NCBI RefSeq assembly: GCF_019012925.1
Contig: NZ_JAGIRL010000017.1
Span: forward strand, 1 to 16,291
Source of the DNA: Fusobacterium sp.
Lineage (GTDB): Bacteria > Fusobacteriota > Fusobacteriia > Fusobacteriales > Fusobacteriaceae
DNA length: 16,291 nucleotides
Reading direction: 5' to 3'
Part shown: piece after piece, positions 1 through 7,856 of the stretch
Position numbering within the stretch: position 1 is the stretch's first letter
Layout of the letters: every line of letters begins with the position of its first letter
The notes under the pieces: generated by a model
Databases searched by the model: none
What the model was told of the DNA's origin: nothing
The model's input: the letters and a program-made list of their open reading frames with translations, nothing else
Position numbers and translations under genes: made by a program

Positions 1-37
1 CATCATTACCTATAGCAATACCTTTTTTGTTAAACAT
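1..37 (-). CDS. Start of a truncated gene, possibly an RpiB/LacAB-type sugar-phosphate isomerase
   Basis: Only the first twelve codons are inside the window, reading MFNKKGIAIGND from an ATG at 37-35. A good ribosome binding site (GAGGTGAG, about 43-50) lies just upstream, and an extended -10 promoter lies at 77-69, so this is very likely a real gene start. The string IAIGND resembles the N-terminus of ribose-5-phosphate isomerase B / galactose-6-phosphate isomerase proteins, which usually continue with HAG. Twelve residues cannot establish the family, so that assignment is a weak guess. The gene has its own promoter and lies beyond the terminator of the large operon to its right, so it is probably an independent unit. 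Confidence 0.5.
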   Translation of the reverse strand, partial: MFNKKGIAIGND

Positions 38-68
38 ATTCTCACCTCATTTCTTTCTATTCAAGTAT

Positions 69-77
69 ATTATACCA
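69..77 (-). promoter_or_regulatory. Extended -10 promoter for the truncated left-end gene
   Basis: On the minus strand the sequence reads TGG followed by TATAAT, a consensus extended -10 element. It lies about 32 bp before the ATG at 37-35. No convincing -35 hexamer is visible 16-18 bp upstream, which is normal for extended -10 promoters. Confidence 0.55.
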
Positions 78-150
78 TTTTTTATAGGAAAATATAAGTA
101 GATTAATAGAAAGGAGTGTAGTAAAATATATTAAAGAAAAAATTTTAATA

Positions 151-187
151 ATAAAAAGACCTAGGCTCGTTTTTGAACTTAGGTCTT
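151..187 (-). terminator. Rho-independent terminator of the hdr-flx-frd operon
   Basis: A 10-bp stem (AAGACCTAGG at 156-165 with CTTAGGTCTT at 178-187, one G-T wobble) encloses a 12-nt loop. On the minus strand it is followed by a run of T residues. It starts about 30 bp after the stop codon of the M20 peptidase gene, so it ends the long minus-strand operon. A weaker T-rich stretch on the other side means it might also act on plus-strand transcripts. Confidence 0.8.
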
Positions 188-217
188 CAATTTTTATTTA
201 TAGCTGAGTTAGTACTC

Positions 218-1333
218 TTAAATTATTTTTCTATCAATCATTTTTTGAATAACATTTTTAGCAAGTTCTATTCTCTCTTCAACTGTAGATATATCAAGAT
301 ACTCATTTCTACTGTGGGCATCTCCACCAACAGGACCTACAGCATCAACAACTCCTACTCCTAATACTCCTAAAAAGTTTCCATCGGAACATCCACCAGC
401 AACTTCCCAGTTATATTCTATTCCCATCTCTTTTTTACTTTCATCAAATAGCTCACGAAGAAGAGCAGATTTAGTATTAAGAACTAATGGAGGTCTATAT
501 CCAATCTCTGTAATCTTTACTTTGATTCCAGATACTTTTGGATTATTCTCTAAATTCTTCATAGTTTTTCTTATAGTTTCAAAAAACTCAACTTGATGAG
601 ATCTTCCCTCAAATTTTATAGAAGCATAGTCAGGAACGATATTAACTCCAGATCCACCTTCAATTAATCCGACATTTAAAGAGTTTTTAATCTCCCAATT
701 ATGTAGTTTAGAGATCTCTTCAACCCAGTGAGCAGCTTCAACTATTGCATTGATTCCCTCCTGTGGATAGTTACCAGCATGAGAGGATTTACCAAAGAAT
801 TCCACTTGGTATTTAACAAGACCTTTTCTTTCGATAACAGCATTTCCATTCTTACGAGCAGGTTCAAATACCATAGCATATTTAGCCTTTGCTCCAATTT
901 CTTCTATAACTGGTCTTGAGTGAATTGAGCTAATCTCTTCATCAGTATTCATAACAAGAGCTATTGTTATATCTTCATCTTTAAAGGCTTTAGCAACTTC
1001 AACCATTGATAGTACACCAGACTTCATATCATATACACCTGCACCAGTAGCTATATCTCCCTCTAGTTTATATGACCAAGCTGGAACAGTACCTTTTGGA
1101 AAAACAGTATCATTGTGACCTAAAAACATTAGATCTATATCCTCAGAATCTCTATTTTTAGCAACTAATACAGGATTTTTTCCATCATTTTGAGGATAGA
1201 TTTTAACTATCCAATCTTTTTCTAACTCTTTTTTAAATATCTCAGTAACTTCCTGTACACCCTCAGCAACGTTGCTTCCACAATCAATATTTACCAATCT
1301 TTCCAAATCTTTTAAAAATTTTTGCATATCCAT
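218..1333 (-). CDS. M20-family metallopeptidase, glutamate carboxypeptidase (CPG2)-like
   Basis: This 371-residue zinc peptidase probably removes a C-terminal acidic amino acid, often glutamate, from a peptide or N-acyl conjugate. The di-metal ligand set is visible: His73 and Asp75 (GHNDTVFP), Asp102 (YDMKSG), Glu132/Glu133 (NTDEE), Glu157 (FEPA) and His340 (GDAHSRNE). His185 (SSHAGN) marks the dimerisation-domain His seen in the CPG2 branch. Length fits the family and no signal peptide is visible, so it should be cytoplasmic. The ATG at 1333 follows an AAGGGGG site at good spacing. It is the last gene of the operon, 18 bp after dcuC, which suggests that the transporter imports its substrate or that both serve one nutrient. 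The exact substrate cannot be read from sequence; DapE/ArgE-like activities are alternatives but the match is closest to the carboxypeptidase G branch. Confidence 0.88.
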   Translation of the reverse strand: MDMQKFLKDLERLVNIDCGSNVAEGVQEVTEIFKKELEKDWIVKIYPQNDGKNPVLVAKNRDSEDIDLMFLGHNDTVFPKGTVPAWSYKLEGDIATGAGVYDMKSGVLSMVEVAKAFKDEDITIALVMNTDEEISSIHSRPVIEEIGAKAKYAMVFEPARKNGNAVIERKGLVKYQVEFFGKSSHAGNYPQEGINAIVEAAHWVEEISKLHNWEIKNSLNVGLIEGGSGVNIVPDYASIKFEGRSHQVEFFETIRKTMKNLENNPKVSGIKVKITEIGYRPPLVLNTKSALLRELFDESKKEMGIEYNWEVAGGCSDGNFLGVLGVGVVDAVGPVGGDAHSRNEYLDISTVEERIELAKNVIQKMIDRKII

Positions 1334-1351
1334 AGATTTTCCCCCTTAATA

Positions 1352-2707
1352 TTATCCGAAAAATATCATATTTGAAAGTAAGACAGTTATTAATCCACCT
1401 AACATAGGAATAGCAGTCCTTTTTACGACATCAAATGGAGAAACACCAGAAATTCCAGCTACAGCAACAATTACTGCTGTAATTGGAGATACACTTCTAG
1501 CTATTCCAGCTGATAATTGCATAGGCATAAGCATAATAATTGGATTTAAACCAACAGAGTTAGCTACAGCTGGAGCAAGAGCAGCAAAGGCAAAGAATGG
1601 AGCATTTCCAGAACCCATTAAGATAGATGAGACAACTATTATAGCTGTCATAACTAATATCATTGGTTGTGCTCCCAATCCAGCTGATTTAGTAGATTCT
1701 ATAAGGGCATTGATAACTCCTATTTTAGTCAATCCTAAGGCAAAGAATTCTCCTGCTACAATAAGAGTAATTACATTTGCAAATTGATTTCCCATTGAAG
1801 TAAAAATAATTTTAAGTTCAGCAAGTGTAGATTTAAAAGCTCTTCTTCTAATACCCTCAATTATCATACTCAAAGTTATACTCATAAACATAGCTTCTAT
1901 AACACCTATTTTAATAGTACTTCCAGTTAGTGGACTGAATGTAAGTATTATCAAAAGTGGAATTATAGGAAGAAGTGCATAGAATTTAGGGACCACTTTT
2001 TCACTCTCTTGATTTTCAACTTTTGCATCATCTTTTGATATCCCTAAATTACTATCCATTTTTTTATTTACAAGATAGTGTAAAACTGTAATAACAACTA
2101 TTGTTATTAGTGCAACAGGTATCTGATAGTTAGCAAAATAAAGAGCTGCATCCATTTCGGCAGTTTTTGAAGCAAGGACAGCATTTCCAGAAGCAGGTCC
2201 TAGATCTAAACAAGCAGCAGTCCCTATAACTGCAGTGGCTGATAGTGGAGATACCCCTAATGATACAAGGATAGGATATACAGTTACCATCAATAATACA
2301 CCTAATCCTGAAGCACTTGGGATAAAGACATTTAATATCTGTCCAACTATGTATGATAGGGCTAAAACTATGTATGGTGAGTTCAATTTTTGTAAAGGCT
2401 TAATAGAAACTTTTACTAGAGCATTACTAGCTCCAATATGATCCATATACTTAGCAAAAGCTGATACAATCATTATAGCTAAACCAAGGCTACCAGAAGT
2501 TTTTATAAAGTTTTTACTCAATTGAGCAAAAATATCTAAATATAGGGATCCAGTAGCACTTTTAGCCATCACAGGGGTATCATTCAAGATTATACCCCCA
2601 AGAAGTAGAGCTGCTCCACCTAAGATTAAAACTCCTTGAGCATGGTATTTTTTAACAATTAAATATCCTACAATTAAAATAATTAAAATTGCCACAATAA
2701 AATTCAT
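1352..2707 (-). CDS. dcuC: DcuC-family anaerobic C4-dicarboxylate transporter
   Basis: This is a 451-residue polytopic inner-membrane protein with about twelve hydrophobic segments in two halves, joined by a charged, probably cytoplasmic linker near residues 214-240. Gly/Ser/Pro-rich re-entrant-like stretches occur at about 128-137 (FIPSASGLG), 165-176 (ACLDLGPASGN) and 363-371 (MGSGNAPFF), as in the DcuC / ion-transporter superfamily. DcuC proteins exchange or export C4-dicarboxylates, typically fumarate and succinate, during anaerobic growth. Placement 57 bp after a fumarate reductase flavoprotein gene supports fumarate-in/succinate-out or succinate export. The neighbouring M20 peptidase leaves open a different anionic substrate such as an acyl-glutamate. 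The ATG at 2707 is preceded by AAGGGGG. The family call is fairly firm; the substrate is inferred. Confidence 0.82.
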   Translation of the reverse strand: MNFIVAILIILIVGYLIVKKYHAQGVLILGGAALLLGGIILNDTPVMAKSATGSLYLDIFAQLSKNFIKTSGSLGLAIMIVSAFAKYMDHIGASNALVKVSIKPLQKLNSPYIVLALSYIVGQILNVFIPSASGLGVLLMVTVYPILVSLGVSPLSATAVIGTAACLDLGPASGNAVLASKTAEMDAALYFANYQIPVALITIVVITVLHYLVNKKMDSNLGISKDDAKVENQESEKVVPKFYALLPIIPLLIILTFSPLTGSTIKIGVIEAMFMSITLSMIIEGIRRRAFKSTLAELKIIFTSMGNQFANVITLIVAGEFFALGLTKIGVINALIESTKSAGLGAQPMILVMTAIIVVSSILMGSGNAPFFAFAALAPAVANSVGLNPIIMLMPMQLSAGIARSVSPITAVIVAVAGISGVSPFDVVKRTAIPMLGGLITVLLSNMIFFG

Positions 2708-2764
2708 TCTATTCCCCCTTAGATAATATAGTTATAGTTAATTTAAAAATTTATGGTATTAAAA

Positions 2765-4369
2765 TTATTTATCTGCTCCGTGTCTATAACGAGGTAGTAA
2801 AAGTGGAGAAACTCTGTCAGTTTCGATACCATTTTTTATTAACTCTCTGTGATAGTCAGCCACATGTCCAAGAGTTAAATCTTTTATTACCACACTCTTA
2901 CTTCTTTTTCCAGCATTTTTACCAGCTCTACGACCAAATACTATTATATCTAATAGAGAGTTACCCATTAATCTATTTCTACCATGTATACCACCAGCAC
3001 ACTCTCCAGCAACATACAGATTTTCTATTTTTGTCTCTCCAAACTCATTGATTAAAAGTCCTCCATTTTGATAGTGAAGAGTTGGATAGATTAAGATAGG
3101 CTCTTTAGTCATATCTATACCAAACTTTTTGAACATTCTATACATTGCAGGAAGTCTTTTTTCCAATGTTCCCTCTCCATGTATTATATCAATCAATGGA
3201 GTATCAAGCCAGACTCCAACTTCACCAGTAGGAGTATTGATTCCTTTTTTATTTACTTTACATTCATTTATTATAGCTGAAGCTTCAATATCTCTTGTTT
3301 CAAGATGATATACAAACTGTTCTCCATCAATATTTAGTGGAGTAGCTCCTAGACCTCTTACTTTTTCAGTAACAAGAGCTCCAAATATTTGTGAAGGGAA
3401 GGCAACACCTGTAGGGTGATATTGTATTGTGTCAGCAAAAGCAAGTTCAGCTCCAACTCTATATCCTAATACAAGACCATCTGCAGTAGCTCCATAGTGA
3501 TTTGATGTAGGAAAACCTTGATAATGCAATCTTCCAGCTCCACCTGTTGTAAGTATAACAGTTTTAGCTTTTACTACTGAGTACTCCTCTGTTTCTAAAT
3601 TGAATAAAATAGCACCTGCTACCTTTCCATCTAAATCCTTAATAAGCTCAACTACTGGAGAAAATTCAACAACTTCTACTCCTAAGTTTCTAACTTCATC
3701 TCTAAGGACACGCATTATTTCAGCTCCACTATAGTCAGCAGCTGCATGCATTCTCTTTCTTGAAGTACCACCACCATGGTTAGTAAGCATAGTTCCATCT
3801 TCCTCTTTATCAAACATCACTCCAAAATCATTTAACCATTTAATTGCTTCAGGTGCATCTTGAACAAGTGCCTTAACTAGTTCTGGAACATTTGTAAAGT
3901 GTCCTCCACCCATTACATCAAGGTAATGTTTTGCTGGAGAGTCATCTGCTTTATCAGCAGCTTGTATTCCACCTTCTGCCATCATTGTATTGGCATCACC
4001 AAAACGAAGTTTAGTAGCTATCATTACTTTTGCCCCTGTTTTAACTGCTTCTATTGCAGCAGAAGCACCAGCTCCACCAGCTCCAACAATCAGGACATCA
4101 ACATCATGATCAATTTTTTCAAGGTTGATCTTGTCCATCTCAATTCTACTTTTAGCTTCTATTAAATTTGCCAATTCCAAAGGGACTTTTTCACCTTTAT
4201 TCACTCCTAAATTTATTGTTCTAAAGCCACTTTCAATATAGTCTGGATGATTTTTCTTTAATATTTCTAGTTTTGCTTCAGGAGATAATCTAGGAAAATC
4301 ATGTCCAAGTCTTTTTGAACGAGTTGCTTCAACTTTCTTTATAAGTTCTCTCATTTCTGCTGTATACAT
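2765..4369 (-). CDS. frdA: Soluble fumarate reductase flavoprotein (FrdA/TfrA-like)
   Basis: This is the catalytic subunit, predicted to reduce fumarate to succinate. Counting from the ATG at 4369 (534 residues), the FAD-binding GAGGAG is at 96-101 after an unusual N-terminal extension of about 90 residues. The fumarate reductase active-site set is complete: His318 (QYHPTG), Glu335 (TEKVRG), Arg359 (RDIEAS), His432 (HYQNGG) and Arg466 (GRNRLMGN). The position that carries the covalent FAD linkage in membrane FrdA/SdhA (SHT..AEGG) is Asn127 here (ANTMMAEGG), so FAD should be non-covalent. The frame can be extended two codons upstream to TTG TTG, but GGAGG sits seven bases before this ATG, so I chose the ATG. 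It follows the frdB-like gene by about 24 bp. L-aspartate oxidase and AprA belong to the same superfamily, but context and residues favour fumarate reductase. Confidence 0.87.
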   Translation of the reverse strand: MYTAEMRELIKKVEATRSKRLGHDFPRLSPEAKLEILKKNHPDYIESGFRTINLGVNKGEKVPLELANLIEAKSRIEMDKINLEKIDHDVDVLIVGAGGAGASAAIEAVKTGAKVMIATKLRFGDANTMMAEGGIQAADKADDSPAKHYLDVMGGGHFTNVPELVKALVQDAPEAIKWLNDFGVMFDKEEDGTMLTNHGGGTSRKRMHAAADYSGAEIMRVLRDEVRNLGVEVVEFSPVVELIKDLDGKVAGAILFNLETEEYSVVKAKTVILTTGGAGRLHYQGFPTSNHYGATADGLVLGYRVGAELAFADTIQYHPTGVAFPSQIFGALVTEKVRGLGATPLNIDGEQFVYHLETRDIEASAIINECKVNKKGINTPTGEVGVWLDTPLIDIIHGEGTLEKRLPAMYRMFKKFGIDMTKEPILIYPTLHYQNGGLLINEFGETKIENLYVAGECAGGIHGRNRLMGNSLLDIIVFGRRAGKNAGKRSKSVVIKDLTLGHVADYHRELIKNGIETDRVSPLLLPRYRHGADK

Positions 4370-4393
4370 CAACAAACCTCCAATTTATACATT

Positions 4394-5074
4394 TTATTTA
4401 GCTAGATCTCTATGATTATATAAGTCTTTAAGTTCATCAATACTTTTACTCATTAACTCATCAAGTTCTGCAGCCATTCTTCCCTCTTCAATCTCTTGAA
4501 CTCTTACATCTAAATGTTCACTTTTGGGAGCGATATATTTTCCTGTAATACGACGAGCTAATAGACCTACATTAAAATGAGTAATTCCAGCAGGGCATCT
4601 TGTAGCACAGATACCACAACCTACACAATCAAAAGATTCTTCAGCACATTTTTCAAACTCTCCTCTTTGGGCATAAGCAATATACTGCATTACATTTAAT
4701 CCTTGTGAACACCCTTTAGTACACGAGTTACAACCTATACACTTATATAGTTCTGGATACATCTCTCCCATTGTCTCAGCTGTAGGTTCAATTTTTTCCA
4801 TATCATACACTGCTTTCTTTCCAGGGAAAAATGGTATTTGAGTAAGATACATTCCATCTTCAACTTTACTTTGACAAGCAAGGACTACTTTTAATTCATT
4901 ATCTCCCTTTGTTCTATATACAGTAGCACAAGCTCCACAGAAACCTGATCTACATCCACAACCTCTTATAAGTTGGTATCCAGCATATTCCATTGCATCC
5001 ATTATTGTAAGTGTTGAAGGAACAGAATATTTTTTTCCTAATATAAATACATCAACCATTTGTTTTTCAGTCAT
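4394..5074 (-). CDS. frdB: FrdB/TfrB-like iron-sulfur subunit with 2Fe-2S and two 4Fe-4S motifs
   Basis: This 226-residue electron-transfer subunit should pass electrons to the adjacent flavoprotein. An N-terminal plant-ferredoxin-type 2Fe-2S domain has ligands Cys41, Cys46, Cys49 and Cys67, with an extra Cys39. The C-terminal half carries two complete CxxCxxCxxxC motifs, Cys112/115/118/122 and Cys150/153/156/160. Quinone-linked FrdB/SdhB proteins have a degenerate second motif that holds a 3Fe-4S cluster. The full second motif here resembles the N-terminal part of archaeal thiol:fumarate reductase TfrB and type-E SdhB, whose partner is an HdrB-like protein. No CCG domain is fused, but hdrB is present in the same operon. 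The ATG at 5074 follows AAGGAGA. Gaps are 22 bp to flxA upstream and about 24 bp to frdA downstream. Confidence 0.85.
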   Translation of the reverse strand: MTEKQMVDVFILGKKYSVPSTLTIMDAMEYAGYQLIRGCGCRSGFCGACATVYRTKGDNELKVVLACQSKVEDGMYLTQIPFFPGKKAVYDMEKIEPTAETMGEMYPELYKCIGCNSCTKGCSQGLNVMQYIAYAQRGEFEKCAEESFDCVGCGICATRCPAGITHFNVGLLARRITGKYIAPKSEHLDVRVQEIEEGRMAAELDELMSKSIDELKDLYNHRDLAK

Positions 5075-5096
5075 TTCTCTCTCCTTACTATTTTAA

Positions 5097-5954
5097 TTAA
5101 TATTCGTTTGGAAGCTCTTGAATCTCATCACATCTAAATACTGGTCCATCTTTACAAACATATTTATCACCAATATTACAACGTCCGCACTTCCCTACTC
5201 CACACTTCATTTTTAATTCAAGTGTTGTGAATACCTGCTCCTTTTTAAAACCAATCTCCTCTAAACCTTGTAATACAAATTTGATCATAATAGGAGGACC
5301 ACATACTAAAGCCACTTTATTATTATCCAATCCCAGCTCTTTCACATAGTTTGGAACAAACCCAACATGTCCATTCCAACCTTCAAACTCTCTATCTACA
5401 GTGAGATGAACCTTTGTATCTTTTTGAGCTGGCCATACATTGAAGATATCATTTTGATGTACTAAATCATCAGGAGTACGAGAACCATATACTATATCAA
5501 CTTTCCCATAGTTTTCACGATTATCCATCACATAATTAATCACAGAACGAAGTGGAGCAAGTCCTATACCTCCAGCTATAAAAAGAAGATCCTTTCCCTT
5601 TAAAGCAGACTCTTCCACGGGGAAATTATTTCCATAAGGACCTCTTATACCTATCTCTGATCCCTCTTCAAGTTGGTGAATATAATCAGTTACTATTCCA
5701 CATTTTTTTATACTGCACTCTATATACTCTTTTACTGTAGGAGAGGAAGTTATAGAAAATATAGCTTCACCAATAGGTGGAACTGAGATCATAGCACACT
5801 GTCCAGGCATAAAATCAAAGGGTTTTCCTCCTTCTAGACTCTCTATTCTGAATGTTGTAACATCAGGAGTATCTTTTCTAATATTAGTTATAACTGCCAC
5901 TTTGGGCATTAAAGGATCATTATCATGATCATGGCAACCACAATTACAGCTCAT
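5097..5954 (-). CDS. flxA: FlxA, FAD/NAD(P)-binding oxidoreductase subunit
   Basis: A 285-residue ferredoxin-NADP reductase-type flavoprotein, related to anaerobic sulfite reductase subunit B and to dihydroorotate dehydrogenase electron-transfer subunits. The FAD domain has FSITSS at 66-71. The nucleotide domain has GGIGLAP at 128-134 and CGPPIM at 218-223. A C-terminal 2Fe-2S cluster is ligated by Cys251, Cys256, Cys259 and Cys267. In the FlxABCD-HdrABC systems this subunit is the proposed NADH entry point. The first ten residues are unusually rich in Cys and His (MSCNCGCHDH), which may bind a metal. The start is separated from the flxB stop by one base, implying translational coupling. AsrB is the nearest alternative name, but no siroheme subunit AsrC is nearby. 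Confidence 0.85.
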   Translation of the reverse strand: MSCNCGCHDHDNDPLMPKVAVITNIRKDTPDVTTFRIESLEGGKPFDFMPGQCAMISVPPIGEAIFSITSSPTVKEYIECSIKKCGIVTDYIHQLEEGSEIGIRGPYGNNFPVEESALKGKDLLFIAGGIGLAPLRSVINYVMDNRENYGKVDIVYGSRTPDDLVHQNDIFNVWPAQKDTKVHLTVDREFEGWNGHVGFVPNYVKELGLDNNKVALVCGPPIMIKFVLQGLEEIGFKKEQVFTTLELKMKCGVGKCGRCNIGDKYVCKDGPVFRCDEIQELPNEY

Positions 5955-5955
5955 C

Positions 5956-6981
5956 TTATTCCTCCCCCAATCTCTTAATTACTCTTACTATGTTTAATCC
6001 TACAGGACATTTTTCTATACATCTTCCACACCCTACACAAGAGTATAATCCATCATGATTTTTAGGATAATACACTAGTTTATGCATAAATCTTTGTCTT
6101 ACTCTTTGAAGTTGAGAAGTTCTTGGATTTCCATGAGCCATACGTGTGAAATCTGAAATCATACAAGAGTCCCAACATCTATATCTCTCACCACTATTTC
6201 CACCATCATAATCTTTTACATCATAACAGTGACAAGTAGGACAGACAAAAGTACATGATCCACAAGCTAAACATTTTTTACTTAATTCTTCCCAAAAATC
6301 TTCCATTTCAAAAATATCTTGTTGTGTCTTTGTTATTTTTTTAGGATCTAACTTTCTTAGTGAAAGATTTTCCAATTTGATTTTTATCTCTCTTTTTAAC
6401 TCTTCAATTTCTGAACTCTCCCCATCTTCTAAAAGGGTAACTACAGAGTTTAATAGTTTTTCTCCTTTTTCACTTTTAGCATCTAAATAGAGGTAATCCC
6501 CTTTCTCCCAAGTAGCAATATCCGCAAGTGGAGAGGCTTCAGATGCATCTATTCCAAAAGCTGAACAAAAGCAAGTCTCTTCAGGATTGTTACAAGCCAA
6601 AGTAACTATTATTCCTCTATCCCTGTGAGCTTTATAGTAAGTGTCTACTGGTTGTCTTAAAAAGATATTGTCCATAACTTTAAAACTTGCTGCATCGCAA
6701 TTTCTTACTCCAAATAAGACATACTCTCTATCTTCTACAGCTACTGGTGTGAGTTCAAGCTTTTTCTTATTAAGTTTAAATTTTAGATAAGTTTCAGTTT
6801 GTGGAAAGACAAACTCTTTAATAGACGAATTTGTTTTTAAAATATCTAACCTTATATTTTTATCTGTTTCATACGCTCCAAAATTAATTAAAGTTCCTTG
6901 TTCCATTGGAAGAAATAAATCAAAGTTGTTACTGATACTTTCCCATAGCTCTGGTAAATTGCTCTTTAAAATTCTTTTCAT
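5956..6981 (-). CDS. flxB: FlxB, AsrA-like 4Fe-4S dicluster subunit
   Basis: A 341-residue soluble iron-sulfur protein of the AsrA-like type. The N-terminal 230 residues form the domain shared with anaerobic sulfite reductase subunit A, with a Cys group at Cys130, Cys137 and Cys139. The C-terminal part holds two 4Fe-4S motifs: Cys237/240/243/247, followed closely by Cys250 and Cys252, and Cys315/318/321/325. It should relay electrons from the NADH-oxidising FlxA towards FlxC/FlxD and HdrA. Its ATG overlaps the stop of flxC by one base (TAATG), and GGAGGG lies just upstream, so synthesis is probably coupled. An AsrABC sulfite reductase would need AsrC, which is absent. Confidence 0.83.
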   Translation of the reverse strand: MKRILKSNLPELWESISNNFDLFLPMEQGTLINFGAYETDKNIRLDILKTNSSIKEFVFPQTETYLKFKLNKKKLELTPVAVEDREYVLFGVRNCDAASFKVMDNIFLRQPVDTYYKAHRDRGIIVTLACNNPEETCFCSAFGIDASEASPLADIATWEKGDYLYLDAKSEKGEKLLNSVVTLLEDGESSEIEELKREIKIKLENLSLRKLDPKKITKTQQDIFEMEDFWEELSKKCLACGSCTFVCPTCHCYDVKDYDGGNSGERYRCWDSCMISDFTRMAHGNPRTSQLQRVRQRFMHKLVYYPKNHDGLYSCVGCGRCIEKCPVGLNIVRVIKRLGEE

Positions 6982-7856
6982 TATTTCCCTCCTTTTTTTA
7001 TTGCAAAATTATCTTTATCCTCTAAAGTATAAGATACTAGTGGTGAAGGTGTAGTTGAATCCATTCCTGCTTCCCATTCACCATAAGTTTCATTTAGATC
7101 TTTTATTATCTTTCTATTGAGAAGATCTAGCCTTATATGAGCTGGACACACTCTTGCACATTCACCACAATCTACACAGTTTCCTGCAACGTGATAAGCT
7201 CTTGTTAAATGGAAAAATCCATTTTCAGTTTCTAAGTTAGCTTTTCCCAATACATTTATATCATCATTATCAAATACACACTTTACACAGCTACATGCTG
7301 GACAGATATTACGACAAGCATTACATCTTATACATCTTGAAAATTCATTTGACCAAAACTCATATCTCTCATCAGCACTCATATTTTCAAGGATTTTAAC
7401 CTCTCTAAATCTCTCCGCTGGATCACCAGAAGAGACTATTTCATCTCCTATTAGTTCATCATAAACTACGGGATTAGGATGAAGACAATTCTCACATTTA
7501 CTATATTTCTTATTTTTAGAATCTAACATTCCAGAGCAAGGTAGACCCCAAACATATATTTTATCTCTCTCAATTCTGTTGTCTCTTAATAGTTGATTAA
7601 ATCCTAAAGAGTCACACCCTTTTAAGAAAATTCCAATCTTTTCATATTTTTTACTCTCTTCAATTAAGTATTTACTTAAATTATTTACACAGTAGTTATC
7701 GAACACAAGGGAATCTGTTTTATCAGCTTCAGTTATAAAAACAGGAGTAGATTCAAAAGAAAAGTCACCTTTTTCCCATCCAATAACCATCTGAACTTTA
7801 TTATTTAAAAGAGCTTCTTTGGCTATTTCTCTAATTTTTTCAGTCATTATTTCCAT
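6981..7856 (-). CDS. flxC: FlxC, 4Fe-4S dicluster subunit
   Basis: A 291-residue iron-sulfur protein. The N-terminal half contains conserved-looking Cys residues at 81 (KGCDSLG), 107 (GLPCSG), 121 and 124, reminiscent of F420-hydrogenase/dehydrogenase beta-type electron carriers. The C-terminal half has a Cys-dense region, Cys175/178/181/185 followed by Cys188/190/193, and a second 4Fe-4S motif at Cys227/230/233/237. The role is intramolecular electron relay within the FlxABCD module. The coding region overlaps flxD by 10 bp. An alternative ATG three codons in overlaps the flxD stop as TAATG, but the first ATG has the better site (AAGGA six bases upstream), so I kept it. The identity rests on motif content and order between flxD and flxB. 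Confidence 0.8.
   Translation of the reverse strand: MEIMTEKIREIAKEALLNNKVQMVIGWEKGDFSFESTPVFITEADKTDSLVFDNYCVNNLSKYLIEESKKYEKIGIFLKGCDSLGFNQLLRDNRIERDKIYVWGLPCSGMLDSKNKKYSKCENCLHPNPVVYDELIGDEIVSSGDPAERFREVKILENMSADERYEFWSNEFSRCIRCNACRNICPACSCVKCVFDNDDINVLGKANLETENGFFHLTRAYHVAGNCVDCGECARVCPAHIRLDLLNRKIIKDLNETYGEWEAGMDSTTPSPLVSYTLEDKDNFAIKKGGK

Noticed and set aside
173..364. Plus-strand ORF opposite the M20 peptidase gene
   Set aside because: It overlaps the terminator and the antisense strand of a clearly conserved gene, with no ribosome binding site. The same holds for the other short plus-strand ORFs opposite dcuC, frdA, flxD and hdrA, and for short minus-strand ORFs at 12848-13096 and 15817-16002.
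2765..4375. L-aspartate oxidase (NadB) or adenylylsulfate reductase AprA
   Set aside because: They share the fold and the non-covalent FAD signature, but the fumarate reductase catalytic residues, the FrdB-like partner and dcuC next door favour fumarate reductase; no nad, sat or aprB genes are nearby.
4370..4375. TTG start for frdA two codons upstream of the ATG
   Set aside because: It would lie only about one base from the GGAGG site, whereas the ATG at 4369 has normal spacing.
4394..5074. Complete archaeal-type TfrB thiol:fumarate reductase subunit
   Set aside because: The protein ends after the ferredoxin motifs and has no fused CCG domain; the CCG protein is a separate gene (hdrB).
5097..6981. 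AsrA/AsrB of an anaerobic sulfite reductase
   Set aside because: Both proteins resemble AsrA and AsrB, but no siroheme subunit AsrC is present, while MvhD-like FlxD, FlxC and HdrABC are adjacent, which fits FlxAB better.
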